DNA of 40,441 nucleotides, taken from IMG/VR virus record IMGVR_UViG_3300003323_001309, positions 1 to 40,441 of that record; one strand, given 5' to 3'. Positions within the stretch are counted from its first letter, which is position 1; each line of letters starts with the position of its first letter. Shown piece after piece: positions 9,363 to 16,761 of this stretch. A program made the position numbers and the translations under genes. The DNA is from a virus. The notes under the pieces were generated by a model. That model was not told where the DNA came from, ran no database searches, and saw only the letters and a list, made by a program, of their open reading frames with translations.

Positions 9363-12260
9363 ATGGGCGGTCAGCAACTCTATGCAGGAAGCATTTTATC
9401 AAATGTTTTTTTGGAAGGACAAACACATCGTTTTACTTTTGAACGGCCTCTTTCTCAATTTCAATTAGTTAATACACTTTCTCCAACTGCGCTTACTAAT
9501 AATCATAGTTTTTTTGATTTTATTAATACAAATAATTCTGGTTATAGATTTCATCAATTAACTTCACTTACATCTTTAAGAGGAGATTTTATATTAGAAC
9601 AATTCAATAATGGAACGATCCCAGGAACCCAACTCTTATATATTCAAGAAAGCACAGGGAATTTTATTTTTTCTCCTCAATCCTCAGGAGCGATTCAACT
9701 TAAAAATGGAGTTTCGGCGATTCCTTTGCAATTTTTTAATGCGGCTGGAACACATTATGCTGCATTAAAAGCAGGAAATTTAAGCTCTGATATTACATGG
9801 ACTCTTCCAACGACAGATTCTACAGGGATACAAGCCGTAGTCTCTAACGGAAGTGGAACATTATCCTTTAGTTCATTTGCTGATAATCTGGCAAAATATA
9901 TTATTCAAACAGCAGATGCGGGACTTCCTAATGCGCAGGTTCTGGCTTCTCTCTCCACGGGAATTGTTAAGAACACAACGACTACAGGTGTCTTAAGTAT
10001 CGCAACACCTGGCACTGATTATTATGCTCCAGGATATCCTACCACTATTAAAGATGATTTTAGCTTCAATGGAGATCCTTTTCTTTCTACGGGAAATACT
10101 TCTCTAGGAATGACTGCTCTTAATTCTTTAGTCTTAAATAATCCTCCTAATACTTATAACGTCGCACTTGGTTCGGAAGCCTTATACCATTTTACAACTG
10201 GATATCAAAATACCGCTGTAGGTCAATCTTCTTTATTTTCTTTAGTTTCAGGAAATAGTAATACCTCAGTGGGTTTTTATAATTTTGCTAGCTTAACATC
10301 TGGAAATAACAATTGTTCTCTAGGAGATGAATGTTTTCCTAGTTTATTAACAGGAGATGATAATATTGGAATAGGAAAGTATGTAGCTCTTTCTTTATCC
10401 AGTGGAAATAATAATCTTATTATTGGCATAAATTCATTATGGGCAGCAACTTCAGGAACTTCTAATACAATTTTAGGAAATTATGCAGCTCAAAATCAAA
10501 CTATCTATAATGATTGTGTATTTATTGGTACAGGGAGTGATGCTTCCGTAAATAATTTAAGTAATGCTATTGCAATTGGTAAAAATTCATCCGTAGGAAC
10601 AAGTAATACTTGCGCAATAGGTGCAATTGGAACCGCTATGAATCTTATTGTGAATGGGGCGGGAGGAGCTGGGACAGGCACCATAAATGCTATATGGAAT
10701 GGATCTATTATTAACTTATCCTATGGGGGTACAAATGCTAATTTAACAGCATCAAACGGAGGTATCGTCTATTCAACCGCCTCAGCATTAGCCATTCTTC
10801 CCGCGGCCTCAATAGCTCATTTACCTTTGTTTTCTGGCGCGAGTGGCGCTCCATCATGGTCTAATACCACATATCCCAATACGATTCTTGCAGGCCAATT
10901 ATTATATGGTTCTGGTTTGAATGCGATTTCAGGGTTGACGTCTGCCCCTAATGGAGTTCTGATTACGGATTCAGGAGGAATACCCTCCATTTCTTCAACG
11001 CTTCCCACATCGGTCCAATCAAATATTACTTCTGTAGGAGTTCTTACTGGGGGAACGTGGAATGGAAATATCATTTCTCTACAATATGGTGGAACAGGTG
11101 CCAATCTAACAGCCTCCAATGGAGGAATACTTTATTCAACCGCAACCACAGCCGCAATTTTGAGTGGAACCGCCACAGCCCGACAAATTATAATGTCAGG
11201 TGCCTCTACTGCTCCTTCTTGGTCAACAGCAACATATCCTTCCACAACTACCATTAACCAAATTTTATATTCTTCTTCCGCAAATACAATCTCTGGTTTG
11301 GTTACCGCGAACAATGGTATTTTAATCACAAGTTCAGGAGGTGTTCCTTCTATTTCTTCAACGCTTCCTTCTGCCGTCCAAGGCAATATTACTACCGTTG
11401 GAACTATTTCTTCTGGAACTTGGAATGGGAGTGTTATCCCTCTCCAATTTGGAGGAACGAATTCAAACTTAACGGCCTCGGCAGGTGCAATACCTTACTC
11501 TACTCCTTCAGCTCTTGCTCTTTTAGCTCCTACTACCGCAAACAAGATCTTCATGTCTGGAACAGGCACAGTTCCTGCCTGGTCAACAGCAACATATCCT
11601 GTAACTACTACTGCCAATCAACTTCTTTATTCTTCATCAGGAAATCTTATTACAGGACTTCCAACAGGAAACAGTTCAACACTTATGACAAATGGAAGTG
11701 GTGTTCCTGCTTGGCAATCAACTAGTGCAAATTTTGTAACTGCTATTATTGGAACTGCAAATCAAATCACAGCAAATTCTCCTACGGGAACTGTGACGTT
11801 ATCTTTGCCAGCAGATGTAAGTATTTCTAATACTTTAGCTGTTGGAGGAATATCTGCTTCTTATACAGGGGATTTTAATGGAACGGTTAGAAGCAAAAGA
11901 TTACTTGGAAATGGAAATGCTCCTAGCTTTTCTGTTGCTTCGGGATCTGGAACAGGCGCCACCGCTTCTATTGCAGGTTCTGAAATAGCAGGCGTATTTA
12001 CATTAAATACAGGAACAAGTCCAGCAGGTGGACTTATGGTAACTTTCACTTTATCTTCAGCAATGCCTAATACTAATTATAGTGTAATATTTATGCCTGC
12101 TACTCCAAGCGCAACAATCACAACTCTTTTTAATGCCAGCAGTTCCCAGGGAACTTATATTGATAAAATATCAACCACTCAATTTTCTCTAAATATTTTA
12201 TCTACCATATCTCCTTCTTTCACTTATAAATGGAATTATATAATTATTGGAGCATCTTAA
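9363..12260 (+). CDS. Large fibre/adhesin protein with YadA-head-like and 121-residue repeats
   Basis: The 965-residue protein starts 12 bases after the preceding stop, with GGAG 7 bases ahead of the ATG. Residues 1-100 and the last about 115 are paralogous to the neighbouring short protein. Between about residues 240 and 420 there is a series of GNxNxxxG turns such as GNNNLIIGINSLW and SGTSNTILGNYAA, like the left-handed beta-roll heads of trimeric autotransporters (YadA/Hep_Hag). Residues from about 445 to 790 hold a tandem repeat of exactly 121 residues, each opening with WNGxxIxLxYGGTxxNLTAS. The architecture is an elongated trimeric adhesin, probably the main host-range determinant. Assignment to a particular virion part is inferred. 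Confidence 0.8.
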   Translation: MGGQQLYAGSILSNVFLEGQTHRFTFERPLSQFQLVNTLSPTALTNNHSFFDFINTNNSGYRFHQLTSLTSLRGDFILEQFNNGTIPGTQLLYIQESTGNFIFSPQSSGAIQLKNGVSAIPLQFFNAAGTHYAALKAGNLSSDITWTLPTTDSTGIQAVVSNGSGTLSFSSFADNLAKYIIQTADAGLPNAQVLASLSTGIVKNTTTTGVLSIATPGTDYYAPGYPTTIKDDFSFNGDPFLSTGNTSLGMTALNSLVLNNPPNTYNVALGSEALYHFTTGYQNTAVGQSSLFSLVSGNSNTSVGFYNFASLTSGNNNCSLGDECFPSLLTGDDNIGIGKYVALSLSSGNNNLIIGINSLWAATSGTSNTILGNYAAQNQTIYNDCVFIGTGSDASVNNLSNAIAIGKNSSVGTSNTCAIGAIGTAMNLIVNGAGGAGTGTINAIWNGSIINLSYGGTNANLTASNGGIVYSTASALAILPAASIAHLPLFSGASGAPSWSNTTYPNTILAGQLLYGSGLNAISGLTSAPNGVLITDSGGIPSISSTLPTSVQSNITSVGVLTGGTWNGNIISLQYGGTGANLTASNGGILYSTATTAAILSGTATARQIIMSGASTAPSWSTATYPSTTTINQILYSSSANTISGLVTANNGILITSSGGVPSISSTLPSAVQGNITTVGTISSGTWNGSVIPLQFGGTNSNLTASAGAIPYSTPSALALLAPTTANKIFMSGTGTVPAWSTATYPVTTTANQLLYSSSGNLITGLPTGNSSTLMTNGSGVPAWQSTSANFVTAIIGTANQITANSPTGTVTLSLPADVSISNTLAVGGISASYTGDFNGTVRSKRLLGNGNAPSFSVASGSGTGATASIAGSEIAGVFTLNTGTSPAGGLMVTFTLSSAMPNTNYSVIFMPATPSATITTLFNASSSQGTYIDKISTTQFSLNILSTISPSFTYKWNYIIIGAS
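10695..11735 (+). repeat. 363-bp tandem repeats inside the large fibre gene
   Basis: The codon pair for Trp-Asn that opens each unit (TGGAAT) occurs at 10695, 11058 and 11421, so the unit is exactly 363 bp (121 codons). The first two units are complete and the third is shortened near 11735. The units have diverged in DNA but keep the protein motif. Such arrays expand or shrink by recombination and can change fibre length. Confidence 0.85.
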
Positions 12261-12328
12261 GTAAAATATATTGATTTTTTTGTCTTAATTGTTTAATAAT
12301 TTTTATATGTTAAAAATAGGAGAAAGAA

Positions 12329-12523
12329 GTGATTATTGATTCAAATGCTATGCATGCTATTAATCAAACAATTTCAATTGCGCAACGTTCTCAATTTATT
12401 GCTGATAAAGTTTTTAGTGGTGAAGGTAGTGAAGAAGATTTCAAACAACTTCGGAAAAGTGCTGAAGATTTAAGAGTGCAAATTCATTTATGGGAATCTT
12501 TTATTCCTATTCAAGAAAATTAA
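12329..12523 (+). CDS. Small helical protein of unknown function
   Basis: This 64-residue ORF uses a GTG start preceded by AGGAGAAAG about 6 bases upstream, which decides the start. The product is polar and predicted helical (EEDFKQLRKSAEDLRVQIHLWE), with no membrane segment. It is the first of three closely spaced genes after the fibre genes (12329, 12539, 12790). I do not recognise the family. Small helical proteins after fibre genes are sometimes fibre assembly chaperones, but nothing here proves that. Confidence 0.6.
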   Translation: MIIDSNAMHAINQTISIAQRSQFIADKVFSGEGSEEDFKQLRKSAEDLRVQIHLWESFIPIQEN

Positions 12524-12538
12524 GAAAGGAACGTATAT

Positions 12539-12793
12539 ATGACAACTGTACAACCTAATGCTTGTGCATTAAAAGCCCTTGAAAATATAAGAATTGATTT
12601 TAATAATTTCTTATATCAAAGAGTTCGGCTTTTATTTGAATCTGCAGGGGAACCTAACGAAAAATATAAAGAAATTTTAAGTGAATTACGGCCTTATATG
12701 GAGTCATTAAAGAATAATATAACAACATTAGATTCTGAATTTTCAGCACTACATTTGTTGTGTTTTCCTTTAGAAAAATCACAATTGGTATGA
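12539..12793 (+). CDS. Small protein of unknown function
   Basis: This 84-residue ORF starts 15 bases after the preceding stop with AAGGA about 7 bases upstream of the ATG. The product is mostly helical, with a mixed charged middle (SAGEPNEKYKEILSELRPYM). Its stop overlaps the next start in an ATGA (12790-12793), so it belongs to the same transcription and translation unit. I do not recognise the family. A minor virion or fibre-assembly role is possible from position only. Confidence 0.6.
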   Translation: MTTVQPNACALKALENIRIDFNNFLYQRVRLLFESAGEPNEKYKEILSELRPYMESLKNNITTLDSEFSALHLLCFPLEKSQLV

Positions 12794-13152
12794 CAATTTT
12801 AAAATTTGTAGAATATGATAAAACTATAACAAAAGGCATAGGATATATTCCTATGCCAATTGTTGGAACAGACCAATTTACGATCAAAATAAGAGATATT
12901 CATTTAGTAAATACATTGGATATTCCTATTATTGTTAAAATATTTCAAAAATCTGAAGAAATTGTTGATCAGCCCGTAGATATTGAATTTGAGCCAAGAA
13001 TTGATATACCTGCGAATACAAGAGTATCTATTCTTTTAGAACAAGGAATGACATTAAAACCCGAAAGTGGTGATACTTTATTTGCTTATTGTGATGAGCC
13101 CGAAGGTAGTTTTAATTCTTTTGTTTATTTTGATAAGTTTCTTGAAACATAA
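12790..13152 (+). CDS. Beta-rich small protein of unknown function
   Basis: I choose the ATG at 12790 because it overlaps the previous stop as ATGA, the coupling used many times in this genome. An upstream ATG at 12760 would add ten residues. The 120-residue product alternates hydrophobic and polar residues (DQFTIKIRDIHLVNTLDIPI, RIDIPANTRVSILLEQGMTL) and looks like an all-beta domain. Its 3' end overlaps the convergent gene at 13112-13426 by 41 bases. It is the last rightward gene of the adsorption block. A structural or decoration role is possible but not shown. Confidence 0.65.
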   Translation: MTILKFVEYDKTITKGIGYIPMPIVGTDQFTIKIRDIHLVNTLDIPIIVKIFQKSEEIVDQPVDIEFEPRIDIPANTRVSILLEQGMTLKPESGDTLFAYCDEPEGSFNSFVYFDKFLET

Positions 13153-13426
13153 AATTATCCATATTCTTTTTAGGTTTTATCTTATAAAAGTTTTTTCTTA
13201 TCATTAGACACATTGTTTTTTCTGAAGGGATTAATGTTTCAGTTATAGCTAATATCAAAAATATGCTTATAATTTTTCTTCTTTTTTTTCTATTTTTAAC
13301 CTCACATATTTCATCATATCGTATAATCCAATCTACTAAATAAATAATGGTCCCAATTATTAATATAATGAATATTGTTACTTTAAGATTAGATAATAAG
13401 TCTGCTAAATATAACCAAAATGTCAT
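13112..13426 (-). CDS. Two-TM membrane protein, holin candidate
   Basis: This leftward 104-residue protein has a strong hydrophobic segment at residues 16-34 (VTIFIILIIGTIIYLVDWII), a basic loop (KNRKKRRK) and a second segment (IISIFLILAITETLIPSEK). The ending of the second helix resembles the IPS-x-x-TMY pattern I know from small phage membrane proteins of unknown function. It starts just after the stop of the nuclease gene and is the last gene of the 15235-13112 leftward operon. Its 3' end overlaps the convergent gene by 41 bases. It could be a holin or a superinfection-related membrane protein. Confidence 0.65.
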   Translation of the reverse strand: MTFWLYLADLLSNLKVTIFIILIIGTIIYLVDWIIRYDEICEVKNRKKRRKIISIFLILAITETLIPSEKTMCLMIRKNFYKIKPKKNMDNFMFQETYQNKQKN

Positions 13427-13427
13427 T

Positions 13428-13958
13428 CTATTCTATTTTTCCTATAGTCTTTTCCCAATTGTTTTTATATATATCTGTAACTTCTTTGCTTTTTATAAAA
13501 TTAACATTTTCTTCATTTCTTAAAGCATTCTGACTCCAATTAAAAGAACCTGTAATTATTAAATCATCATCTATAATCATAATTTTATTATGTGCTATTC
13601 CTTTCTTGAATTTATCTTGAACAATGATAGGAACTTTATGTGCTCGTAATTTTTGTGTTTTAGAAAATTTTTCCTTTTCTCTTCCTTTATCTATATATAC
13701 GATAACTTTTATTCCTCTTTTATTCGATTTTATTAAAGCATCTGCAATTTCATTATTAGTAAATGAATAAGCATGCATATAAATACTTTTTTTAGCTGTT
13801 TGAATAGATTTTATAATTTTCTGCAGACAATTCTGATTAGGTGAAAAACAAACGCATATATGTGCATTATTTTTTTGTTCAGATAATGTTTTTCCTTCTG
13901 AATTGGCAGGATATATTATCCCTAAAAAATATAAGATTATAATAATATTTTTAATCAT
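13428..13958 (-). CDS. Secreted PLD-family endonuclease (Nuc-like)
   Basis: The 176-residue product has an N-terminal signal peptide (MIKNIIIILYFLGII, cleavage probably near residue 20) and one HKD motif: His123-x-Lys125-x4-Asp130 followed by GSFN at 137-140 with Ser138. One HKD motif in about 155 mature residues matches Nuc-type DNA endonucleases, which act as dimers via a phospho-histidine. Family members are periplasmic or secreted and cut double-stranded DNA. It overlaps the IHF-like gene ahead of it by 8 bases and has AAGGG before its ATG. In a phage, a periplasmic nuclease could destroy incoming rival DNA or released host DNA. That role is inferred. Confidence 0.85.
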   Translation of the reverse strand: MIKNIIIILYFLGIIYPANSEGKTLSEQKNNAHICVCFSPNQNCLQKIIKSIQTAKKSIYMHAYSFTNNEIADALIKSNKRGIKVIVYIDKGREKEKFSKTQKLRAHKVPIIVQDKFKKGIAHNKIMIIDDDLIITGSFNWSQNALRNEENVNFIKSKEVTDIYKNNWEKTIGKIE

Positions 13959-14241
13959 TTCCCTTAATTTTCTTTTTTAGAATTGTTGAAGGAATAAATT
14001 TAATGATATTTCTTGATGAAATTATATAAGGCTCTCTTGTATTAGGATTACGACCTGGCCTTGACTTCTTATGATGAAGATAAAATGTCCCAAAATTACA
14101 AATTTTTACCTTTCCTTCTTTTTTTAAGGTAATTCCTATCATATAAATCATCTCTCTATAAAAACTTTTTCCATTTTTTATAGAACATCTTAATTTAGTT
14201 GAAAGTAAGGGAAGAATTTGTTCTAAGGTGGTTTTTTTCAT
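13951..14241 (-). CDS. IHF alpha/HU-family DNA-bending protein
   Basis: This 96-residue protein has the HU/IHF fold signature: an N-terminal helical dimer region, the VKICNFGTFYLHHKK strand pair and the DNA-intercalating arm motif RPGRNPNTREP at about residues 66-76 with its proline in place. The length matches IHF subunits (about 95). IHF bends DNA sharply in the minor groove, serving recombination, replication origins and packaging. Immediately upstream in the operon is a second, different HU/IHF-family gene, so the two probably form a heterodimer. Closer assignment to alpha is a guess based on pairing. A phage-encoded pair is uncommon. Confidence 0.85.
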   Translation of the reverse strand: MKKTTLEQILPLLSTKLRCSIKNGKSFYREMIYMIGITLKKEGKVKICNFGTFYLHHKKSRPGRNPNTREPYIISSRNIIKFIPSTILKKKIKGND

Positions 14242-14259
14242 TTAAAAGATATTTCTATT

Positions 14260-14538
14260 TTATTCATTAACAATTTTTTTTAAAAAATCAGATTGTTTAA
14301 ATAATATTTTTTTACTTTTTGGTACGTAGACTTTTTCTCCATTTTTAGGATTTCTATATTTTTGTCGATTTGTTTGTTTTATAACAAAAACCCCAAATCC
14401 TCTCAATTCAATATTGATTTCATCAATTAATGATTGACTCAATGTATCAAAAAAAATATTAATGCAATTTTTTATATCATCATCTTTTAGATGAGGGTTA
14501 TTATATTGCATTAATTTTATTAATTCGCTTTTTTTCAT
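14260..14538 (-). CDS. IHF beta/HU-family DNA-bending protein
   Basis: This 92-residue protein opens with MKKSELI like IHF beta. It has IELRGFGVFVIKQTNRQ at about residues 42-58 and the arm motif YRNPKNGEKV, in which the intercalating proline (NP) is conserved. The C-terminus (KKILFKQSDFLKKIVN) matches the final strand and helix of the family. It starts at an ATGA overlap with the preceding coiled-coil gene and is followed by the second IHF-like subunit. A heterodimer of the two is likely. The target could be the phage origin, packaging site or host promoters. Confidence 0.87.
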   Translation of the reverse strand: MKKSELIKLMQYNNPHLKDDDIKNCINIFFDTLSQSLIDEINIELRGFGVFVIKQTNRQKYRNPKNGEKVYVPKSKKILFKQSDFLKKIVNE

Positions 14539-15041
14539 ATTTTATAATCTTTTTTCTTTTCTATCCTTATATTTTGTTCTAGTCCAAATATTTTTGTTCT
14601 CATGATATGTAATTCAGATAAAAGTTTATTTTTTAATTTTTCAATTTGTTTTTTATCTTCTTCATTTTCATTATTGAAATCTTTTTGTATGATTTTTTGG
14701 AGTATTTCATCAAATATTATTTCTCTTATTTCATACATTATATTATTAGCTCTTAATTTATCTTCGATGACTTCTTCTTCTGTAATATGTGCTCTTCCTG
14801 CTTTTATTAGAACAGCTTTTTCATAAAGATTATTATCTTTAAATCCTAATAGAGATTTAGCATGCCATTTAAGTTCTGTTTCTAAGGCTGCTATATCCTT
14901 GGCCTCATCTAAAGATTTTTTTAAACAACTTTTAATATGACATAATCTTTTTAATATCCTTGCTAAGGATTCTATGATTGTATCTATATATGCAGCAAGC
15001 ATAATAAGGTTTTTTAAATTATTTTTAATTTCTTCATCCAT
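14535..15041 (-). CDS. Coiled-coil protein of unknown function
   Basis: This 168-residue leftward protein is rich in K, E, I and L and predicted almost wholly helical, with heptad-like stretches at both ends (LARILKRLCHIKSCLKKSL, KKQIEKLKNKLLSELHIM). GAAGAGA lies upstream of the ATG. It overlaps the previous gene by 28 bases and the next by 4, so it belongs to the 15235-13112 operon. No catalytic motif is recognisable. The opposite-strand ORF at 14602-14826 is a shadow of this biased composition. Confidence 0.65.
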   Translation of the reverse strand: MDEEIKNNLKNLIMLAAYIDTIIESLARILKRLCHIKSCLKKSLDEAKDIAALETELKWHAKSLLGFKDNNLYEKAVLIKAGRAHITEEEVIEDKLRANNIMYEIREIIFDEILQKIIQKDFNNENEEDKKQIEKLKNKLLSELHIMRTKIFGLEQNIRIEKKKDYKI

Positions 15042-15235
15042 TTTATCTCTTCTTCACTTTCTCTTTTAAAGCATGATATACATTTTGAATATTCTTTTAT
15101 TTCTGTGGTATTTTCTTTAAAAATTGAAAGATAAATCTCAGCATTCTGTAATGCTTCTCTCAAGTTTTCATATATTTTTTCATTTCTTTCAATCATAGCC
15201 TCTAAAATTTTTATATTTTCTTTATTATTCTCCAT
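15014..15235 (-). CDS. Small coiled-coil protein, first gene of the IHF/nuclease operon
   Basis: I place the start at the second ATG (complement of 15235) because GGAGAAAGAA lies just ahead of it. The first ATG (15247) lacks a ribosome site and would add four residues. The product of about 73 residues is helical (KILEAMIERNEKIYENLREA), with a CISC pair near residue 57. It overlaps the next gene. A likely promoter lies upstream at 15316-15346. Function unknown. Confidence 0.6.
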   Translation of the reverse strand: MENNKENIKILEAMIERNEKIYENLREALQNAEIYLSIFKENTTEIKEYSKCISCFKRESEEEIKWMKKLKII

Positions 15236-15315
15236 TTCTTTCTCCATTTTTTAATTTTTGTTAAAAAGGATAAGTTTGGATATATTTTGAATATCAAGAT
15301 TCCTCTTTAACTTTT

Positions 15316-15346
15316 ATAGTATTGATATAAATCAACCTATTGTCAA
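15316..15346 (-). promoter_or_regulatory. Candidate sigma-70-type promoter for the IHF/nuclease operon
   Basis: On the minus strand a perfect -35 box TTGACA (complement of 15341-15346) is followed by AATACT at 17-bp spacing or TACTAT at 19-bp spacing. It sits about 80-110 bases upstream of the first gene of the 15235-13112 operon and within a 105-bp non-coding gap. Confidence 0.5.
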
Positions 15347-15352
15347 TAGAAT

Positions 15353-15976
15353 TTATATTCTCTTTGATTTAAGCTGTACTTCGTTATCAATTAAATGCGT
15401 TATGATATAAGCTTGATAGTCGGTTAATAACCAATTTTGTTCTTCTAGGGCTTGATTTGAAATAACCTTATGTGGGTATCTACGTGCAGGATTAAAAAAT
15501 ATCTTATAGGGTTTATATTGGTTTATACTTTCCAAGTATTCTTTATTTTTTTTCTCTAGTTCTTCAATTTTTTTTTCCATTTTATGGATTAATTCAAAGG
15601 ATTCATTTTTTTCCTGTTCTAATTCCTCATTTTTCTTAAAAATATTATTAATTTTTTCCTGAGATAATCTATTTTCCTCTTTGCTTTTTTTTAATTTCTC
15701 TTTAGAATTACTTGCTCTTCTAGAAATTACAAGAATAGATTCTTCATGTTCTTTTTTCATAATCTCCACAGCTTTTTCTTTTTCTTTATTTTCGTCTATT
15801 CTTTTTTTGTTTAGAACGAAATAATCTTCATTTAATTTATCGATATATGTGTTCTTCTCTATAAGAAGTGTTTGAAATCTTAAATCTGTCCATTCTTCTT
15901 CTTCTATTTCTGAAATATTTTCTGATGCGTAAATATTAAAGTTTAAAAAGATTATGGTAAATATATATATAATCAT
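15353..15976 (-). CDS. Secreted coiled-coil protein
   Basis: This 207-residue leftward protein has a signal peptide (MIIYIFTIIFLNFNIYA), GGAG 6 bases before the ATG, and then a long charged coiled coil at about residues 45-150 (EEHEESILVISRRASNSKEK region and LEQEKNESFELIHKMEKKIE). The C-terminal domain holds NPARRYPHKVISNQALEEQN and ends in a basic tail. It would lie in the periplasm. It is next to, and codirectional with, an outer-membrane barrel gene, so the two may work together at the envelope. No family recognised. An i-spanin is unlikely since a cleavable signal is predicted. Confidence 0.65.
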   Translation of the reverse strand: MIIYIFTIIFLNFNIYASENISEIEEEEWTDLRFQTLLIEKNTYIDKLNEDYFVLNKKRIDENKEKEKAVEIMKKEHEESILVISRRASNSKEKLKKSKEENRLSQEKINNIFKKNEELEQEKNESFELIHKMEKKIEELEKKNKEYLESINQYKPYKIFFNPARRYPHKVISNQALEEQNWLLTDYQAYIITHLIDNEVQLKSKRI

Positions 15977-15986
15977 TCCTATCTCC

Positions 15987-16694
15987 TTAAAAATAATAAA
16001 TTATTCTAAATGATAAAATTGATGCATCTAAAGTATGTTGGCTTTTAATATTCTCTATGTTATGGGTCATTTTTTTTGGTACTTTATAATCATATCCTAT
16101 TCCTAAAGCTAGCCTACTTGAAATAAGCCAGTCGGCTCCTACTCCTAATTTTGCATGAGGATTTTTTTTATTTATTCTTTTATTTATGTGATTTATTCCA
16201 TCTTCTAACAAATAAGTGAATGTTAAATCTTCAATTCCACCCTGAAACTTTGTATATATCAAGAATCTTTCATCTAATAATTTTCCAACACGAATAGAAA
16301 TTGAAATATCATTGTTTTTTCTAATGGTATGATGAAGACGATGGATTTGAGCATAATTATCTACAGCATGAGATGTAGCGCCTCCGTGAGAATCAATATA
16401 ATGAAAAGAGAATTCAGTTCCTGTGTAGACTTCATTTAATGTTTTTCCATATCCTAATAGGAGCCCTCCAGAATATCCATTAAAAGATACATGGGAATTA
16501 TGATAAAATGATGGATGTTCAGCATTTACTTTATTTTGAGAATAGTCTAATCCTAGATTAATTCCCATATAGGCGCCATCATATGGATTTTCTTTTATAT
16601 TTCGTGGGTCCCAAGGATTATTAGCATGAGTATTAATAGAGATTGTTATGAACATCGAAAATATATTAAAAATTATAGCAATTTTTTTTAGCAT
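15987..16694 (-). CDS. Outer-membrane beta-barrel protein
   Basis: I choose the ATG at complement 16694, preceded by AGGAAG, which puts the signal peptide (MLKKIAIIFNIFSMFITISI, cleavage after THA) at the true N-terminus. An ATG at 16715 would add seven basic residues. The mature protein of about 210 residues has alternating strands with glycine/aromatic turns (GAYMGINLGLDYSQN, GGLLLGYGKTLNEVYTG, HAKLGVGADWLIS, LALGIGYDYKVP) and ends in a phenylalanine (FRIIYYF), the C-terminal signal for barrel insertion. It resembles 8-stranded opacity/OmpA-type porins. Phage-borne barrels are lysogenic-conversion or exclusion genes in some systems. Here the role is unknown. Confidence 0.8.
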   Translation of the reverse strand: MLKKIAIIFNIFSMFITISINTHANNPWDPRNIKENPYDGAYMGINLGLDYSQNKVNAEHPSFYHNSHVSFNGYSGGLLLGYGKTLNEVYTGTEFSFHYIDSHGGATSHAVDNYAQIHRLHHTIRKNNDISISIRVGKLLDERFLIYTKFQGGIEDLTFTYLLEDGINHINKRINKKNPHAKLGVGADWLISSRLALGIGYDYKVPKKMTHNIENIKSQHTLDASILSFRIIYYF

Positions 16695-16719
16695 TTTTTT
16701 CTTCCTATCTTTCATATAT

Positions 16720-16760
16720 TTTTTATATGATTTGACTTAAAAAGTCAATGAAAGTATTAT
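16720..16760. promoter_or_regulatory. Divergent promoter region with TTGACT dyad
   Basis: TTGACT (16732-16737) and AGTCAA (16743-16748) form a perfect 6-bp dyad, so both strands carry a -35-like TTGACT. On the plus strand TATTAT lies at 17-bp spacing (16755-16760) but abuts the ATG at 16762, so it cannot give a normal leader. On the minus strand TATAAA lies at 15-bp spacing, ahead of the barrel gene. The dyad could be an operator for the divergent pair. Confidence 0.4.
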
Positions 16761-16761
16761 T

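Noticed and set aside
12760-12789. Upstream start for the 12790-13152 gene
   Set aside because: The ATGA overlap at 12790 matches the coupling used in many junctions of this genome, and the extra ten residues have no support.
16755-16760. TATTAT as plus-strand -10 box for the 550-residue gene
   Set aside because: Spacing to TTGACT is ideal, but it abuts the start codon, so transcription would begin inside the gene unless the message is leaderless.
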